DNA of 64,000 nt from JALYYC01 sp963795805. Its GTDB lineage: Bacteria > Chloroflexota > Dormibacteria > CF-121. The position numbers were made by a program, and so were the translations under genes. This document shows, in pieces, positions 34,982 through 43,561 of the stretch (position 1 is its first letter; each line of letters begins with the position of its first letter). The stretch spans positions 620,001-684,000 of the forward strand of contig CAWCIV010000004.1 in NCBI GenBank assembly GCA_963795805.1, given 5' to 3'. A model generated the notes under the pieces. It ran no database searches and had not been told where the DNA came from. It saw only the letters and a program-made list of their open reading frames with translations.

Positions 34982-36673
34982 TTGACGTCTATGGATGTAT
35001 CTACCGGTAGGTTGAGATGGTCACGGCTTGCGACGCTGATGGCCGGGATCGGGCTGGTGGCCGCCGCGTGCGGCACCGGCAACACGGGAAACTCGAACGG
35101 CAATCTCGCGGCCAACCAGATTTTGCGGGTGAACATCAACACCGAGCCCAACAGCCTGGACCCGGGCCAGGAGCAGTACGCCTATGAGGGAGCGATCGGC
35201 GCCACCATCAGCCAGGCCCTCCTGAAGGTCAAGTCCGACCTGTCCGACGTCCAGGGCGGCGCTGCCGACCGCTGGGACGTCTCGTCTGATGGCCTCACCT
35301 GGACGTTCCACCTGCGGCAGAACGCCAAGTGGAGCGACGGCAAGCCGGTCAAGGGCGCGGACTTCGTCTATGCCTGGCAGCGCATCCTCGACCCGCGGCT
35401 GGCCGCGTCGTACGCCGACCCGTTCTTCGACGGCACCGTGGCCGGCGGCCAGGATTACGCCAGCTTCGACGTGACCAAGCCGGCGGATGTCGCCAAGATT
35501 CCTGACTTCCTGAGCAAGCTCGGCCTCTCGGCGCCGGACGACAACACCTTTGTCGTCAAGCTGCAGCAGCCCGCACCGTACTTCAAGTGGATCGCGAGCC
35601 TCTGGATGTCCGCGCCGGTCCGCAAGGACATTGTGGATCAGTACGGCTCGGACAAGTGGGCCACCTCGCCCACCTCGCTGATCACGAACGGCCAGTACAA
35701 GGTCTCGGAGATGGTCTCGAAGGATCACATCACGCTCGTTCCGAACCAGTATTACTGGGGTGGTCAGCCGACCATCAAGCAGATCATCAACTACGAGATC
35801 GCCGACGACAACCAGGCTTACAGCAAGTATCAGACCGGCGAGCTCGACGTGGTCAACATTCCGCTGGCCGACACCGACCTCGTCAAGAACGACGCGAAGC
35901 TGAAGCAGGAGCTCAAGATCGTGCCCCAGCTGACCGTCTTCTGGATGGACTTCAACCTCCGGACGGCGCCCTTCAACAACAAGCAGGCCCGGTTGGCGTT
36001 CTCCAAGGCGATCGACCGGACGCTGCTGGTGCAGAACGTTGGCAAGGGTCGCTGGGCAGAGAGCCCGACCTTCATCCCCAAGGGGATGAACGGCTACAAG
36101 CCTGACCTGGGCTCGGTGCAGAAGTTCGACGCCGCCGGGGCCAAGACCATGCTCACCCAGGCCATGGGCGATCCATCGAAGCTCACGATCGACTTCCTGA
36201 TCCGGAACAGCACAGCCAACGTGCAGCTGGGCCAGTTCATCCAGGATCAGCTCCAGACCAACCTCGGCGTGAAGGTCAAGCTGGACGTCATCGATAGCAA
36301 AACGGTCACGACCCGCCTGCGCAAGCACGATTACAACCTGTACGTCGGCGGCTGGGGCGCGGACTACCCGGATGACCAGGACTGGTTCGACATCTGGATG
36401 ACCGGCTCCGGGAACGTGTTCGGCGGCTACAGCAATCCCGCCTACGACACGGCGGTCAAGCAGGCTGACTCTGAGAAGGACCCGGCCAAGCGGCAGGCCC
36501 TTTACGACTCGGCCCAGAAGATCCTCATCGAGGATGCGGGCGGCGGCTTCCTCTACCAGCGCAACTACTGGATGCTCAAGAAGCCGTACGTGCAGGGTCT
36601 GATCGGAACGCCGATCGACCAGGAAACCATCGGTGACCAGTTCTGGGGCAACGTTTCGATCGCCCAGCACTAA
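34982..36673 (+). CDS. oppA: peptide ABC transporter substrate-binding lipoprotein (OppA/DppA family)
   Basis: Family 5 extracellular solute-binding protein, 563 residues. A Lys/Arg-poor signal region ending in GIGLVAAACG gives a lipobox-type Cys at about residue 30. The mature protein contains NTEPNSLDPGQEQYAYEG, VSSDGLTWTFHLRQNAKWSDG and GADFVYAWQRILDP, the family's oligopeptide signature. GGGAGGT lies upstream of TTG 34982 and ATG 34991; the first is close, the second 12 nt from the site, so the start is not settled. Downstream permeases and ATPases complete the transporter. The frame is intact throughout, unlike many neighbours. Confidence 0.93.
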   Translation: MTSMDVSTGRLRWSRLATLMAGIGLVAAACGTGNTGNSNGNLAANQILRVNINTEPNSLDPGQEQYAYEGAIGATISQALLKVKSDLSDVQGGAADRWDVSSDGLTWTFHLRQNAKWSDGKPVKGADFVYAWQRILDPRLAASYADPFFDGTVAGGQDYASFDVTKPADVAKIPDFLSKLGLSAPDDNTFVVKLQQPAPYFKWIASLWMSAPVRKDIVDQYGSDKWATSPTSLITNGQYKVSEMVSKDHITLVPNQYYWGGQPTIKQIINYEIADDNQAYSKYQTGELDVVNIPLADTDLVKNDAKLKQELKIVPQLTVFWMDFNLRTAPFNNKQARLAFSKAIDRTLLVQNVGKGRWAESPTFIPKGMNGYKPDLGSVQKFDAAGAKTMLTQAMGDPSKLTIDFLIRNSTANVQLGQFIQDQLQTNLGVKVKLDVIDSKTVTTRLRKHDYNLYVGGWGADYPDDQDWFDIWMTGSGNVFGGYSNPAYDTAVKQADSEKDPAKRQALYDSAQKILIEDAGGGFLYQRNYWMLKKPYVQGLIGTPIDQETIGDQFWGNVSIAQH

Positions 36674-36692
36674 AGGACACGGTTAGACCAAC

Positions 36693-37709
36693 ATGGCAGT
36701 AGCACAGGGCGCCCCACAGCGGGGCGCCCTGCTGTCGTTCAAGATGCCTCGAGGCCGCGGATTCAACCTCGGGGTCTACATCGGCAAGCGCATTCTCTGG
36801 TTGGTTCCGGTCCTCTTCTTCGTCATCACGATCACGTTCATCCTGATGCACTTCGCCCCGGGGAGTCCCTGGGACCGCGAGGGCCGGCAGCTGTCACCCG
36901 CGATCGTCGCGAACCTGGACGCCAAGTACGGGTTGAACCAACCGCTGCTGGCGCAGTACGGCCATTACATCTGGAACGTCGTCCACCTCGACTTCGGGCT
37001 CTCCTACCAGTACGAGGATCAGCCGGTCAGTAACCTGCTGCTCAAGAGCTGGCCGCCCACCGCCGTGATCGGCACCTTGTCCTTCATCCTGATCGTCTTC
37101 CTGGGCATCGGCATTGGCATCGTCGCCGCGCTGCGGCAGAACACCTGGGTGGACTTTCTCGCCGTCGGCTTCAGCACGATCGGCGCCTCCGTACCCAACT
37201 TCGTCATCGGCATCCTGCTGGTCATCATCTTCTCGGTGTACGCCTACCGCATCTCGGGCGGGAACGTCTTTCTCCCAACCGGCGGCTTCGCGCTCGACCA
37301 GCACCTGCTCATGCCCGTCATCACCCTTGCCGTGCTGCCGATCGCCTTCATCAGCCGCCTGACCAGAGCCAGCACGCTCGAGGTGCTCCGCCAGGACTAC
37401 ATCCGGACGGCGTGGGCGAAAGGGCTCAAGGAACGGCTGGTGGTGACCAAGCACGTGCTGAAGAACTCGCTGATCCCGGTGGTCTCGGCCCTCGGACCGA
37501 CGTTCGCCGTGTTGATCACCGGCTCGGTGATCGTCGAGACGGTCTTCGCCATCCCGGGGATCGGGCGCGCCTTCGTGGTGGCGGTCAGTTCCCGCGATTA
37601 TCCGATGATCCTTGCCTCCACCATCCTCTTTTCGGTGGTTGTGGCACTGGCTAACCTGGTGGTCGATTTGCTCTACACCGTCATCGACCCACGCGTGAGG
37701 CTTGGCTGA
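36693..37709 (+). CDS. oppB: peptide ABC transporter permease OppB
   Basis: 338 residues, six helices. The N-terminal YIGKRILWLVPVLFFVITITF and MHFAPGSPWDREG are typical of OppB/DppB, and the EAA loop appears as DYIRTAWAKGLKERLVVTKHVLKNSLIPVV. VETVFAIPGIGRAFV confirms the subfamily. Pairs with OppC as the membrane channel. Start ATG 36693. A perfect 11-bp hairpin is encoded by codons 5-13. Confidence 0.95.
   Translation: MAVAQGAPQRGALLSFKMPRGRGFNLGVYIGKRILWLVPVLFFVITITFILMHFAPGSPWDREGRQLSPAIVANLDAKYGLNQPLLAQYGHYIWNVVHLDFGLSYQYEDQPVSNLLLKSWPPTAVIGTLSFILIVFLGIGIGIVAALRQNTWVDFLAVGFSTIGASVPNFVIGILLVIIFSVYAYRISGGNVFLPTGGFALDQHLLMPVITLAVLPIAFISRLTRASTLEVLRQDYIRTAWAKGLKERLVVTKHVLKNSLIPVVSALGPTFAVLITGSVIVETVFAIPGIGRAFVVAVSSRDYPMILASTILFSVVVALANLVVDLLYTVIDPRVRLG
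36705..36731 (+). other. hairpin inside the first codons of oppB
   Basis: CAGGGCGCCCC pairs perfectly with GGGGCGCCCTG around an ACAGC loop. It starts four codons into oppB and is followed by CTGTCG, not by T, so it is not a terminator. Placed just after the oppA stop, it could stop 3' exonucleases and keep oppA mRNA more abundant than the permease mRNA, a common solution in solute-binding operons. Confidence 0.55.
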
Positions 37710-38620
37710 TGGCTGCCGCCGCCGTTCCCACCAGCCTGGAGCAGATCGACTGGGAAAACCCGGAACAGGTCGGGCTCTGGAAAGATGCCTGGCAGCGTTT
37801 CCGGCGCAACCCGGTTGCGGTTGCGGGCCTGGTGGTCGTCGCCATCCTGGTCCTGATCGCGGTCCTGGCGCCGGTCCTGACGTTCCTGCATATCATTGCC
37901 GACCCCTACCACCAAAACGTCGTCAACTCGGATGCGGGGTTCAGCCTGCAGCACCCGCTGGGCACCGATTCGCTCGGCCGCGACCTCCTCAGCCGGGTCA
38001 TGCACGGCGCCCGCATCTCCCTGTCGATCGGACTCATCGTCCAGGCGATCTACCTTGCCATCGGCGGGACGGTCGGCCTGACGGCGGGCTACCTCGGCGG
38101 ACGGGCCGACAACCTGCTGATGCGTTTCGTCGACGTCTGGTACGCCTTTCCCGACCTGCTCTTCCTGCTGGTCGTGGTCGCGGTCCTGCAACCGAGCCTG
38201 TTCACGATCTTCGTGGCGATCGGCATCATCGGGTGGGTCGACCTCGCCCGCCTGATCCGTGGCCAGGTGCTCTCCCTCAAGGAGAAGGAGTTCGTCGAGG
38301 GCGCGCGGGCGGCCGGCAGCGGCCCGCTCAAGATCATCCTGCGGCACCTGATGCCAAACACCCTGGGCCCGATCATCGTCAGCCTGACGTTCGGCATCCC
38401 CCGCGCCATCTTCCTCGAGGCCACCCTGAGCTTCCTCGGGGTCGGCATCCCGCCGCCGACGCCCAGCTGGGGCGTCATGACGCAGGACGGCTACCAGTCG
38501 ATCTTCGCCTATCCCCACGAGGTGCTCGTTCCGGCGCTCGCCCTGGCCATTACGATGCTGTCCTTCAGCTTTGTCGGCGACGGCCTGCGCGACGCGATCG
38601 ACCCCCGAATGCGAAGATAG
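37709..38620 (+). CDS. oppC: peptide ABC transporter permease OppC
   Basis: 303 residues. VAVAGLVVVAILVLIAVLAP begins the first helix; HPLGTDSLGRDLLSRVMHGARISLSIGL is the OppC/DppC consensus, and EFVEGARAAGSGPLKIILRHLMPN the EAA loop that contacts the ATPases. IFLEATLSFLGVGIPPPTPSWG is diagnostic. ATG 37709 overlaps the oppB stop (TGATG). Partner of OppB. Confidence 0.95.
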   Translation: MAAAAVPTSLEQIDWENPEQVGLWKDAWQRFRRNPVAVAGLVVVAILVLIAVLAPVLTFLHIIADPYHQNVVNSDAGFSLQHPLGTDSLGRDLLSRVMHGARISLSIGLIVQAIYLAIGGTVGLTAGYLGGRADNLLMRFVDVWYAFPDLLFLLVVVAVLQPSLFTIFVAIGIIGWVDLARLIRGQVLSLKEKEFVEGARAAGSGPLKIILRHLMPNTLGPIIVSLTFGIPRAIFLEATLSFLGVGIPPPTPSWGVMTQDGYQSIFAYPHEVLVPALALAITMLSFSFVGDGLRDAIDPRMRR

Positions 38621-38624
38621 GGGA

Positions 38625-39695
38625 GTGCCAGCGCCTCTTCTTCGGGTAGAGGACCTCAGAACCCAGTTCTTTACCTCGCGCGGCATCGTGCGCGCGGTCG
38701 ATGGGATCAGCTTCCACATCAACAAGGGCGAAACCGTCGCCATCGTCGGCGAGTCCGGCTCCGGCAAGACGATGACCGCGTTTTCCATCCTCCGCCTCGT
38801 CCCTGACCCCGGGCGGATCGTCTCCGGAAAGATCCTCTTCAAAGACCGCGACGTCGTGACCATGGACAACGAGGAAGTCCGGGAGTATCGGGGCAACGAT
38901 GTGGCGATGATCTTCCAGGACCCGATGACGTCGATGAACCCCGTGACCAAGGTCGGGGCCCAGGTCGACGAGGCCATGACGGCGCACGAACGGTTCTCCG
39001 TGCGCGAAGCCGCCTCCCGGGTGGTCCCCCTGCTGAAGCAGGTGCGGATCCCCGCCGCCGAGCAGCGGGTCAAGGACTATCCCCACCAGTTCTCGGGCGG
39101 GATGCGGCAGCGCGCCATGATCGCGATGGGGCTGTCGAACGAGCCCGAGCTACTGATCGCGGACGAGCCCACCACGGCGCTCGACGTGACCGTGCAGGCG
39201 CAAATCATCCAGCTCCTCAAGACCCTGAACCGCGAGGTTGGCGCGGCCATCATCCTGATCACCCACAACATGGCGCTGGTCGCGAGCATGTGCCAGCGGG
39301 TCATCGTCATGTACGGCGGCCGGATCGTCGAGGAGGGGCCGGTCGAGCAGATCTTCGAGAGTCCGCAGCATCCCTACACCTGGTCGCTGCTCCGATCGGT
39401 CCCCCGCATCGACGTGGCCCGCGCCGAGCGATTGGTCAGCATCAAGGGCCTACCGCCGGATTTGATGCGCCTTCCCCCTGGGTGTAAGTTCCACCCGCGT
39501 TGCCGTTTCAAAGTCGAGCGCTGCGAACGCGAGGAGCCGCCGCTCGACGAAGTCGCGCCGGAGCAGGTCGCCCGCTGCTGGGTGCTGATGCGCAATGTGC
39601 CGGAGGAGAAGCGCGAGGAGACGAAGGCGGCCGAGGTCTCGACCGAGGCCGCCGCCGGGCTGAAGCAGGCGGATCCAGCCGAAATGACATGGTGA
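38625..39695 (+). CDS. oppD: peptide ABC transporter ATPase OppD
   Basis: 356 residues. Walker A IVGESGSGKTMTAF, Q-loop VAMIFQDPMTSMNPV, signature FSGGMRQRAMIAMGLS, Walker B LLIADEPTTALDVT and H-loop ILITHNMALVASM. The C-terminal oligopeptide-transporter domain CKFHPRCRFKVERCEREEPP has the paired cysteine pattern associated with an Fe-S cluster in OppD-type ATPases. GTG 38625 follows the oppC stop by four bases. An Ala/Glu-rich tail of about 25 residues is unusual but not disruptive. Confidence 0.94.
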   Translation: MPAPLLRVEDLRTQFFTSRGIVRAVDGISFHINKGETVAIVGESGSGKTMTAFSILRLVPDPGRIVSGKILFKDRDVVTMDNEEVREYRGNDVAMIFQDPMTSMNPVTKVGAQVDEAMTAHERFSVREAASRVVPLLKQVRIPAAEQRVKDYPHQFSGGMRQRAMIAMGLSNEPELLIADEPTTALDVTVQAQIIQLLKTLNREVGAAIILITHNMALVASMCQRVIVMYGGRIVEEGPVEQIFESPQHPYTWSLLRSVPRIDVARAERLVSIKGLPPDLMRLPPGCKFHPRCRFKVERCEREEPPLDEVAPEQVARCWVLMRNVPEEKREETKAAEVSTEAAAGLKQADPAEMTW

Positions 39696-40747
39696 AAACC
39701 GCCGAAGCTCAACCGGGCGTCAGCGCGCGGGTTGATCCGGTCATCCTTCGGGTCAAGGACGTCGTCAAGCACTTCCCGATCGGCGGGATCGGCGGCGACG
39801 TGGTACGCGCGGTCGATGGCGTCACCTTTGAGATCCGGCGTGGCGAGACGCTCGGCCTGGTCGGCGAGTCGGGGAGCGGCAAATCCACCCTCGGCCGCGT
39901 CATCGCCGCGCTGCATCCGGCGACCTCGGGCAGCGTCATCTTCGAAGGCCAGGACCTGACCAAACTGAAGGGCAACAAGCTTCGGCAGATGCGCCGCCAG
40001 CTGCAGATCATCTTCCAGGATCCGTTCGCCTCGCTCGATCCGCGCATGACGGTCGGCGAGATCATCGCCGAGCCGCTCGACAACTTTGGCGTCGCCCGAG
40101 GCCGGCAGCGCCAGCTTCGGATCCAGGAACTGCTGCGGGTCGTCGGCTTGAACCCGAACTTCACGAACCGCTATCCGCACGAGTTTTCGGGCGGCCAGCG
40201 GCAGCGCATCGGGATCGCCAAGGCGCTGGCGCTCAACCCCTCCCTGATCATCTGCGATGAGGCCGTCTCCGCCCTGGACGTCTCGATCCAGGCGCAGATC
40301 ATCAACCTGCTGCAGGACCTGCAACGAGAGTTCAACCTCACCTACCTCTTCATCGCGCACGACCTCGCCGTGGTTCGCCACCTGTCAAAGCGGATCGCGG
40401 TGATGTACCTCGGGAAGATCGTCGAGATCGCCGACCGCGTTGACATCTACGACTACCCGCAGCATCCCTACACCAGCGCGCTGCTCAGCTCGATCCCGGT
40501 ACCCGACCCGCGGCTCGAGGCCGACCGCGTGCCGATCCCGTTGAAAGGCGAGATCCCATCGCCGGTCAATCCGCCAAGCGGCTGCCGCTTCCACACGCGC
40601 TGCCCGATCGCGAAGGTGCCGGGGGTGTGTTCCGAGCACGAGCCGCCGCTCGAGCCGCACGGACGGCCCGACCAGGTGGCGGCCTGTCATTTCGCCGGCG
40701 AGCTGGGCGCCCAGCACCGGCAGGAGGCCCGCTTACCCCAGCGCTGA
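39689..40747 (+). CDS. oppF: peptide ABC transporter ATPase OppF
   Basis: 352 residues. Walker A LVGESGSGKSTLG, Q-loop LQIIFQDPFASLDP, signature FSGGQRQRIGIAKAL, Walker B LIICDEAVSALDVS and H-loop LFIAHDLAVVRHL, with the C-terminal CRFHTRCPIAKVPGVCSEHEPP domain. It heterodimerises with OppD to drive import. ATG 39689 overlaps the oppD stop by seven bases. Last gene of the opp operon; no terminator hairpin is obvious after it. Confidence 0.94.
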   Translation: MVKTAEAQPGVSARVDPVILRVKDVVKHFPIGGIGGDVVRAVDGVTFEIRRGETLGLVGESGSGKSTLGRVIAALHPATSGSVIFEGQDLTKLKGNKLRQMRRQLQIIFQDPFASLDPRMTVGEIIAEPLDNFGVARGRQRQLRIQELLRVVGLNPNFTNRYPHEFSGGQRQRIGIAKALALNPSLIICDEAVSALDVSIQAQIINLLQDLQREFNLTYLFIAHDLAVVRHLSKRIAVMYLGKIVEIADRVDIYDYPQHPYTSALLSSIPVPDPRLEADRVPIPLKGEIPSPVNPPSGCRFHTRCPIAKVPGVCSEHEPPLEPHGRPDQVAACHFAGELGAQHRQEARLPQR

Positions 40748-40832
40748 ACCGCCGAACCGGGGGCCACCGTCGGTGAGCTTACGGCATAATGAGATTCCTA
40801 TCTTCAATGCAAGGACGGGGTCCTGACGTCAG

Positions 40833-43364
40833 TTGAAAGCGGTCGTCATGGCCGGAGGCGAAGGTTCGCGGCTGCGGCCACTGACCAGCGGGCTGCCCAA
40901 GCCGTTGGTGCCCGTGGTCGGCAAGCCGGTGATGGAACATATCCTCCGCTTGCTGCACAAGCACGGGATCACCGACGTGGTGGTCACACTGCAGTACCTG
41001 GGCTCCGCGATCCGCGATTACTTCGGCGATGGCTCCGACTTCGGGATGGACATCATCTACGTGGTCGAGGACGCGCCGCTGGGCACCGCCGGCAGCGTGA
41101 AGAACGCGCAGCAGTACCTGGATGAGCCGTTCATCGTCATCAGCGGCGATGCGCTGACCGACATCGATCTCGGGAAGGCGGTCGCGTTCCATCGCGAGCG
41201 GAAGGCGGCGGCGACCATCGTGTTGACGTCCGTGGCGAACCCGCTCGAGTTCGGGGTCGTGATCACGAACCCGGATGGGACGATCAACCGATTTCTCGAG
41301 AAACCCTCATGGGGCGAGGTCTTCTCGGACCAGGTCAACACCGGGATCTACATCCTCGAGCCGGACGTCCTGAACCTGCTACCGCCGGCGACCGTGGTCG
41401 ACTGGAGCAGCGACGTCTTCCCCAAGATGCTGCGCGGCGGCATGCCGCTGTACGGCTACCTCGCGCCGGGCTACTGGTGCGACATCGGCAACATCCAGAC
41501 CTACTACCAGGCCAACTGGGACGCCCTCGAGGGCCGGGTCGAGGTCGAGATCGCCGGCGAGCGGCGCGAGGGGAACGTCTGGATCGGTGAGGACGTCGAG
41601 CTGGGGCATGACGTCCGGCTGGTCGGGTCCCGCCTACATCGGCCAGGAATGCAAGATCAAGCAGGGCGTCTTCATCAACGGGCCGGTCTGCGTCGGGAAT
41701 TTCTCGGTGGTCGACGAGAACACGAAGATCAGCAACTCGATCATCTGGAGCTATTCCTACATCGGTGAGAACTCGCGCCTGCGGCAGGCGATCGTCTGCC
41801 GCCACGCGACGATCAAGAACAACTCGTCTGCTGGAAGAGGGCGCCGTGATCGGGGACGAGGTGGTGATCGGCGAGGGGAGCACGATCGACGCCGGGGTCA
41901 AGATCTGGCCCGACAAGCAGATCGAGCCTGGGTCGACAGTGCACGAGAGCATCATCTGGGCGGGGCACTGGAAGCGCGGGACTGTTCACCTCCTATGGGC
42001 TGGTCGGCCTGGTCAACATCGAGCTGACTCCGGAGTACTGCGCCCGCCTCGGGAGCCTCATTCGCCGCGCTCTTCCCGAAGGGCTCCGCGATCGCCGCCG
42101 TGCGCGACGGCCAGCGCCCGTCGCGCATGATCAAGCGCGCCATGATCGCCGGCATGATGTCAGGCGGCGCCTCGATCATCGACCTGAGCGAGCTGCCGAT
42201 CCCGGTGGTCCAGTACTACACGCGGCAGCACCCGATCGCGGGGGCGGTGCATGTGCAGATGTCGCCACTCGACAGCCGGTCGGCCGACATCCGGATGTTC
42301 GATGGCAATGGGATGATCGCTCGACAAGAAGACCGAGCGCAAGGTCGAGAATGTCTTCTTTCGCGAGGATATCCGCCGGGTCCATTTCTACGAGATGGGG
42401 GATATCACCTATCCGACCGACGCGGTCGATTCCTACGTCGACGGATTGCTGGCCCTGATCGATGTCGAGACCTTGCGCCGAGCGCACCTGCGGGTCCTGG
42501 TCGACTTCGACCATGGCAGCGCCTCGATCGTGCTGCCGCGGCTCTTCAAGGAACTCAACATCGAGGCGATCCCGCTCAATGCCGGCTTCGACGAGATCTA
42601 CCAGTCGAAGACCCAGGAGGCGTTCAAGGAGGCGCGGCGGCAGTCGGCGCTGATCACGCGGACGCTCGGCTGCAAGCTGGGCGCCTACATCGACTATGGC
42701 TCGGAGCGGATCTTCCTGATCGATGAGCGGGGCGAGCTGCTCGATCATCATGAGGCGCTCGGGGTTCTCGCCCTGTTATTGCTGCGGTCGCAGCCGGGCG
42801 CGCTGGTGGCGCCCGCGACCGTGCCGCTGACGATCACCCGGCTGGTCCGCGGCATCGATGGGGCGGACTTCATTCCGGCGAAGGCGGAGCCCGCCGCCTT
42901 GTTGCAGGCGGCAAAGCAGCACCAGGCCCGGCTCGCCTCGGATGGGAACGGCGGGTATGTTTTCCCTGAGCACCAACTGGCGTTCGACGGCATCTTTACG
43001 CTCGTCAAGTTGCTGGAGCTGCTGGCGAAGGATGGCCGGGCGGTCTCGACCGTGCGCGAGGAGATCCCGCGAGCCGCCTACGAGCGCCGGGCGGAGGCGG
43101 TGCCGTGGGATGCCAAGGGACGGGTGATGCGGACGATGGTGGAGATGCACCGCGATGCCTCGGTCGACCTCGCCGATGGGATCAAGGTGTTTGTCGACGG
43201 CGGGTGGGTGCTGGTGCTGCCTGACCCCGATATGCCGACCTATCACATTATTGTGAGCCTCGAGGATGGGGCGCGAGGCGAAGGCACTCGCCGACCGCTA
43301 CAGCGCCCTGGTCAAGGCGGCTGTCGCGGGGGATGGGGAGGTGGCGCCGGCGGTCGGGTCCTGA
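40833..43364 (+). CDS. mannose-1-phosphate guanylyltransferase/phosphomannomutase fusion, six +1 frame changes
   Basis: About 841 residues, matching the long actinobacterial-type ManC-PMM fusion. The nucleotidyltransferase begins MKAVVMAGGEGSRLRPLTSGLPKPLVPV and has VISGDALTDIDL and NTGIYILEPDVL. A left-handed beta-helix follows, with AYIGQECKIKQGVFINGPV and GAVIGDEVVIGEGSTIDAG, then a PMM-like C-terminal half (LVDFDHGSASIVLPRLF, RTLGCKLGAYIDYG, IDERGELLDHHEALGVL). The usual phosphoserine loop (Thr-x-Ser-His-Asn-Pro) is absent; the place reads HVQMSPLDSR, so mutase activity is doubtful. Frame changes, all one base skipped: 41625-41628, 41824-41827, 41978-41981, 42051-42054, 42316-42319, 43268-43271. 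Four follow an in-frame GGG. TTG 40833 is the start. Confidence 0.85.
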
Positions 43365-43418
43365 GCCGCGGGCGCGCGGCGCGGCCGCGAGAGGCGGTGC
43401 TAAAATCCGCTGTGCCGC

Positions 43419-43494
43419 GCGGGTGTAACTCAGTTGGTAGAGTGCAACCTTCCCAAGGTTGAAGTCGTGAGTTCGAGTCTCATCACCCGCTCCA
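43419..43494 (+). tRNA. tRNA-Gly (anticodon CCC)
   Basis: A 76-nt cloverleaf folds without mismatch except one G-U pair in the T stem. The acceptor is GCGGGTG/CACCCGC with discriminator U and an encoded CCA; the D stem is ACTC/GAGT, the anticodon stem CAACC/GGTTG with a normal 7-nt loop TTCCCAA, the variable loop AAGTC and the T loop TTCGAGT. Anticodon CCC at 34-36 reads GGG. U73 agrees with bacterial glycine tRNAs. A TAAAAT box at 43401 may be the -10. The anticodon loop has the normal seven bases, so there is no expanded-anticodon suppressor in this copy. Confidence 0.95.
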
Positions 43495-43520
43495 TTGGCT
43501 TCGCGCCAGGGGCCGTTACC

Positions 43521-43554
43521 CTTAACCTCTTCTTAATTTGCCGGACCATATACT
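43521..43554 (+). promoter_or_regulatory. Pho-box-type direct repeat and -10 for ppk
   Basis: CTTAAC (43521-43526) and CTTAAT (43532-43537) repeat with an 11-bp period. A TATACT -10 follows at 43549-43554, 11 bp after the second half-site, which is the geometry of PhoB/PhoP-activated promoters where the box replaces the -35. Transcription would then start at about 43561, at or one base before the GTG used here as start, so the ppk mRNA may be leaderless. Confidence 0.65.
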
Positions 43555-43561
43555 GGTGACG

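Noticed and set aside
35021..36670. A 549-codon open frame opposite oppA.
   Set aside because: Same kind of shadow. oppA has a lipobox, family motifs and an operon context; the antisense frame has none.
43419..43494. An expanded-anticodon frameshift-suppressor tRNA.
   Set aside because: The anticodon loop is exactly seven bases (TTCCCAA). It is a regular tRNA-Gly(CCC).
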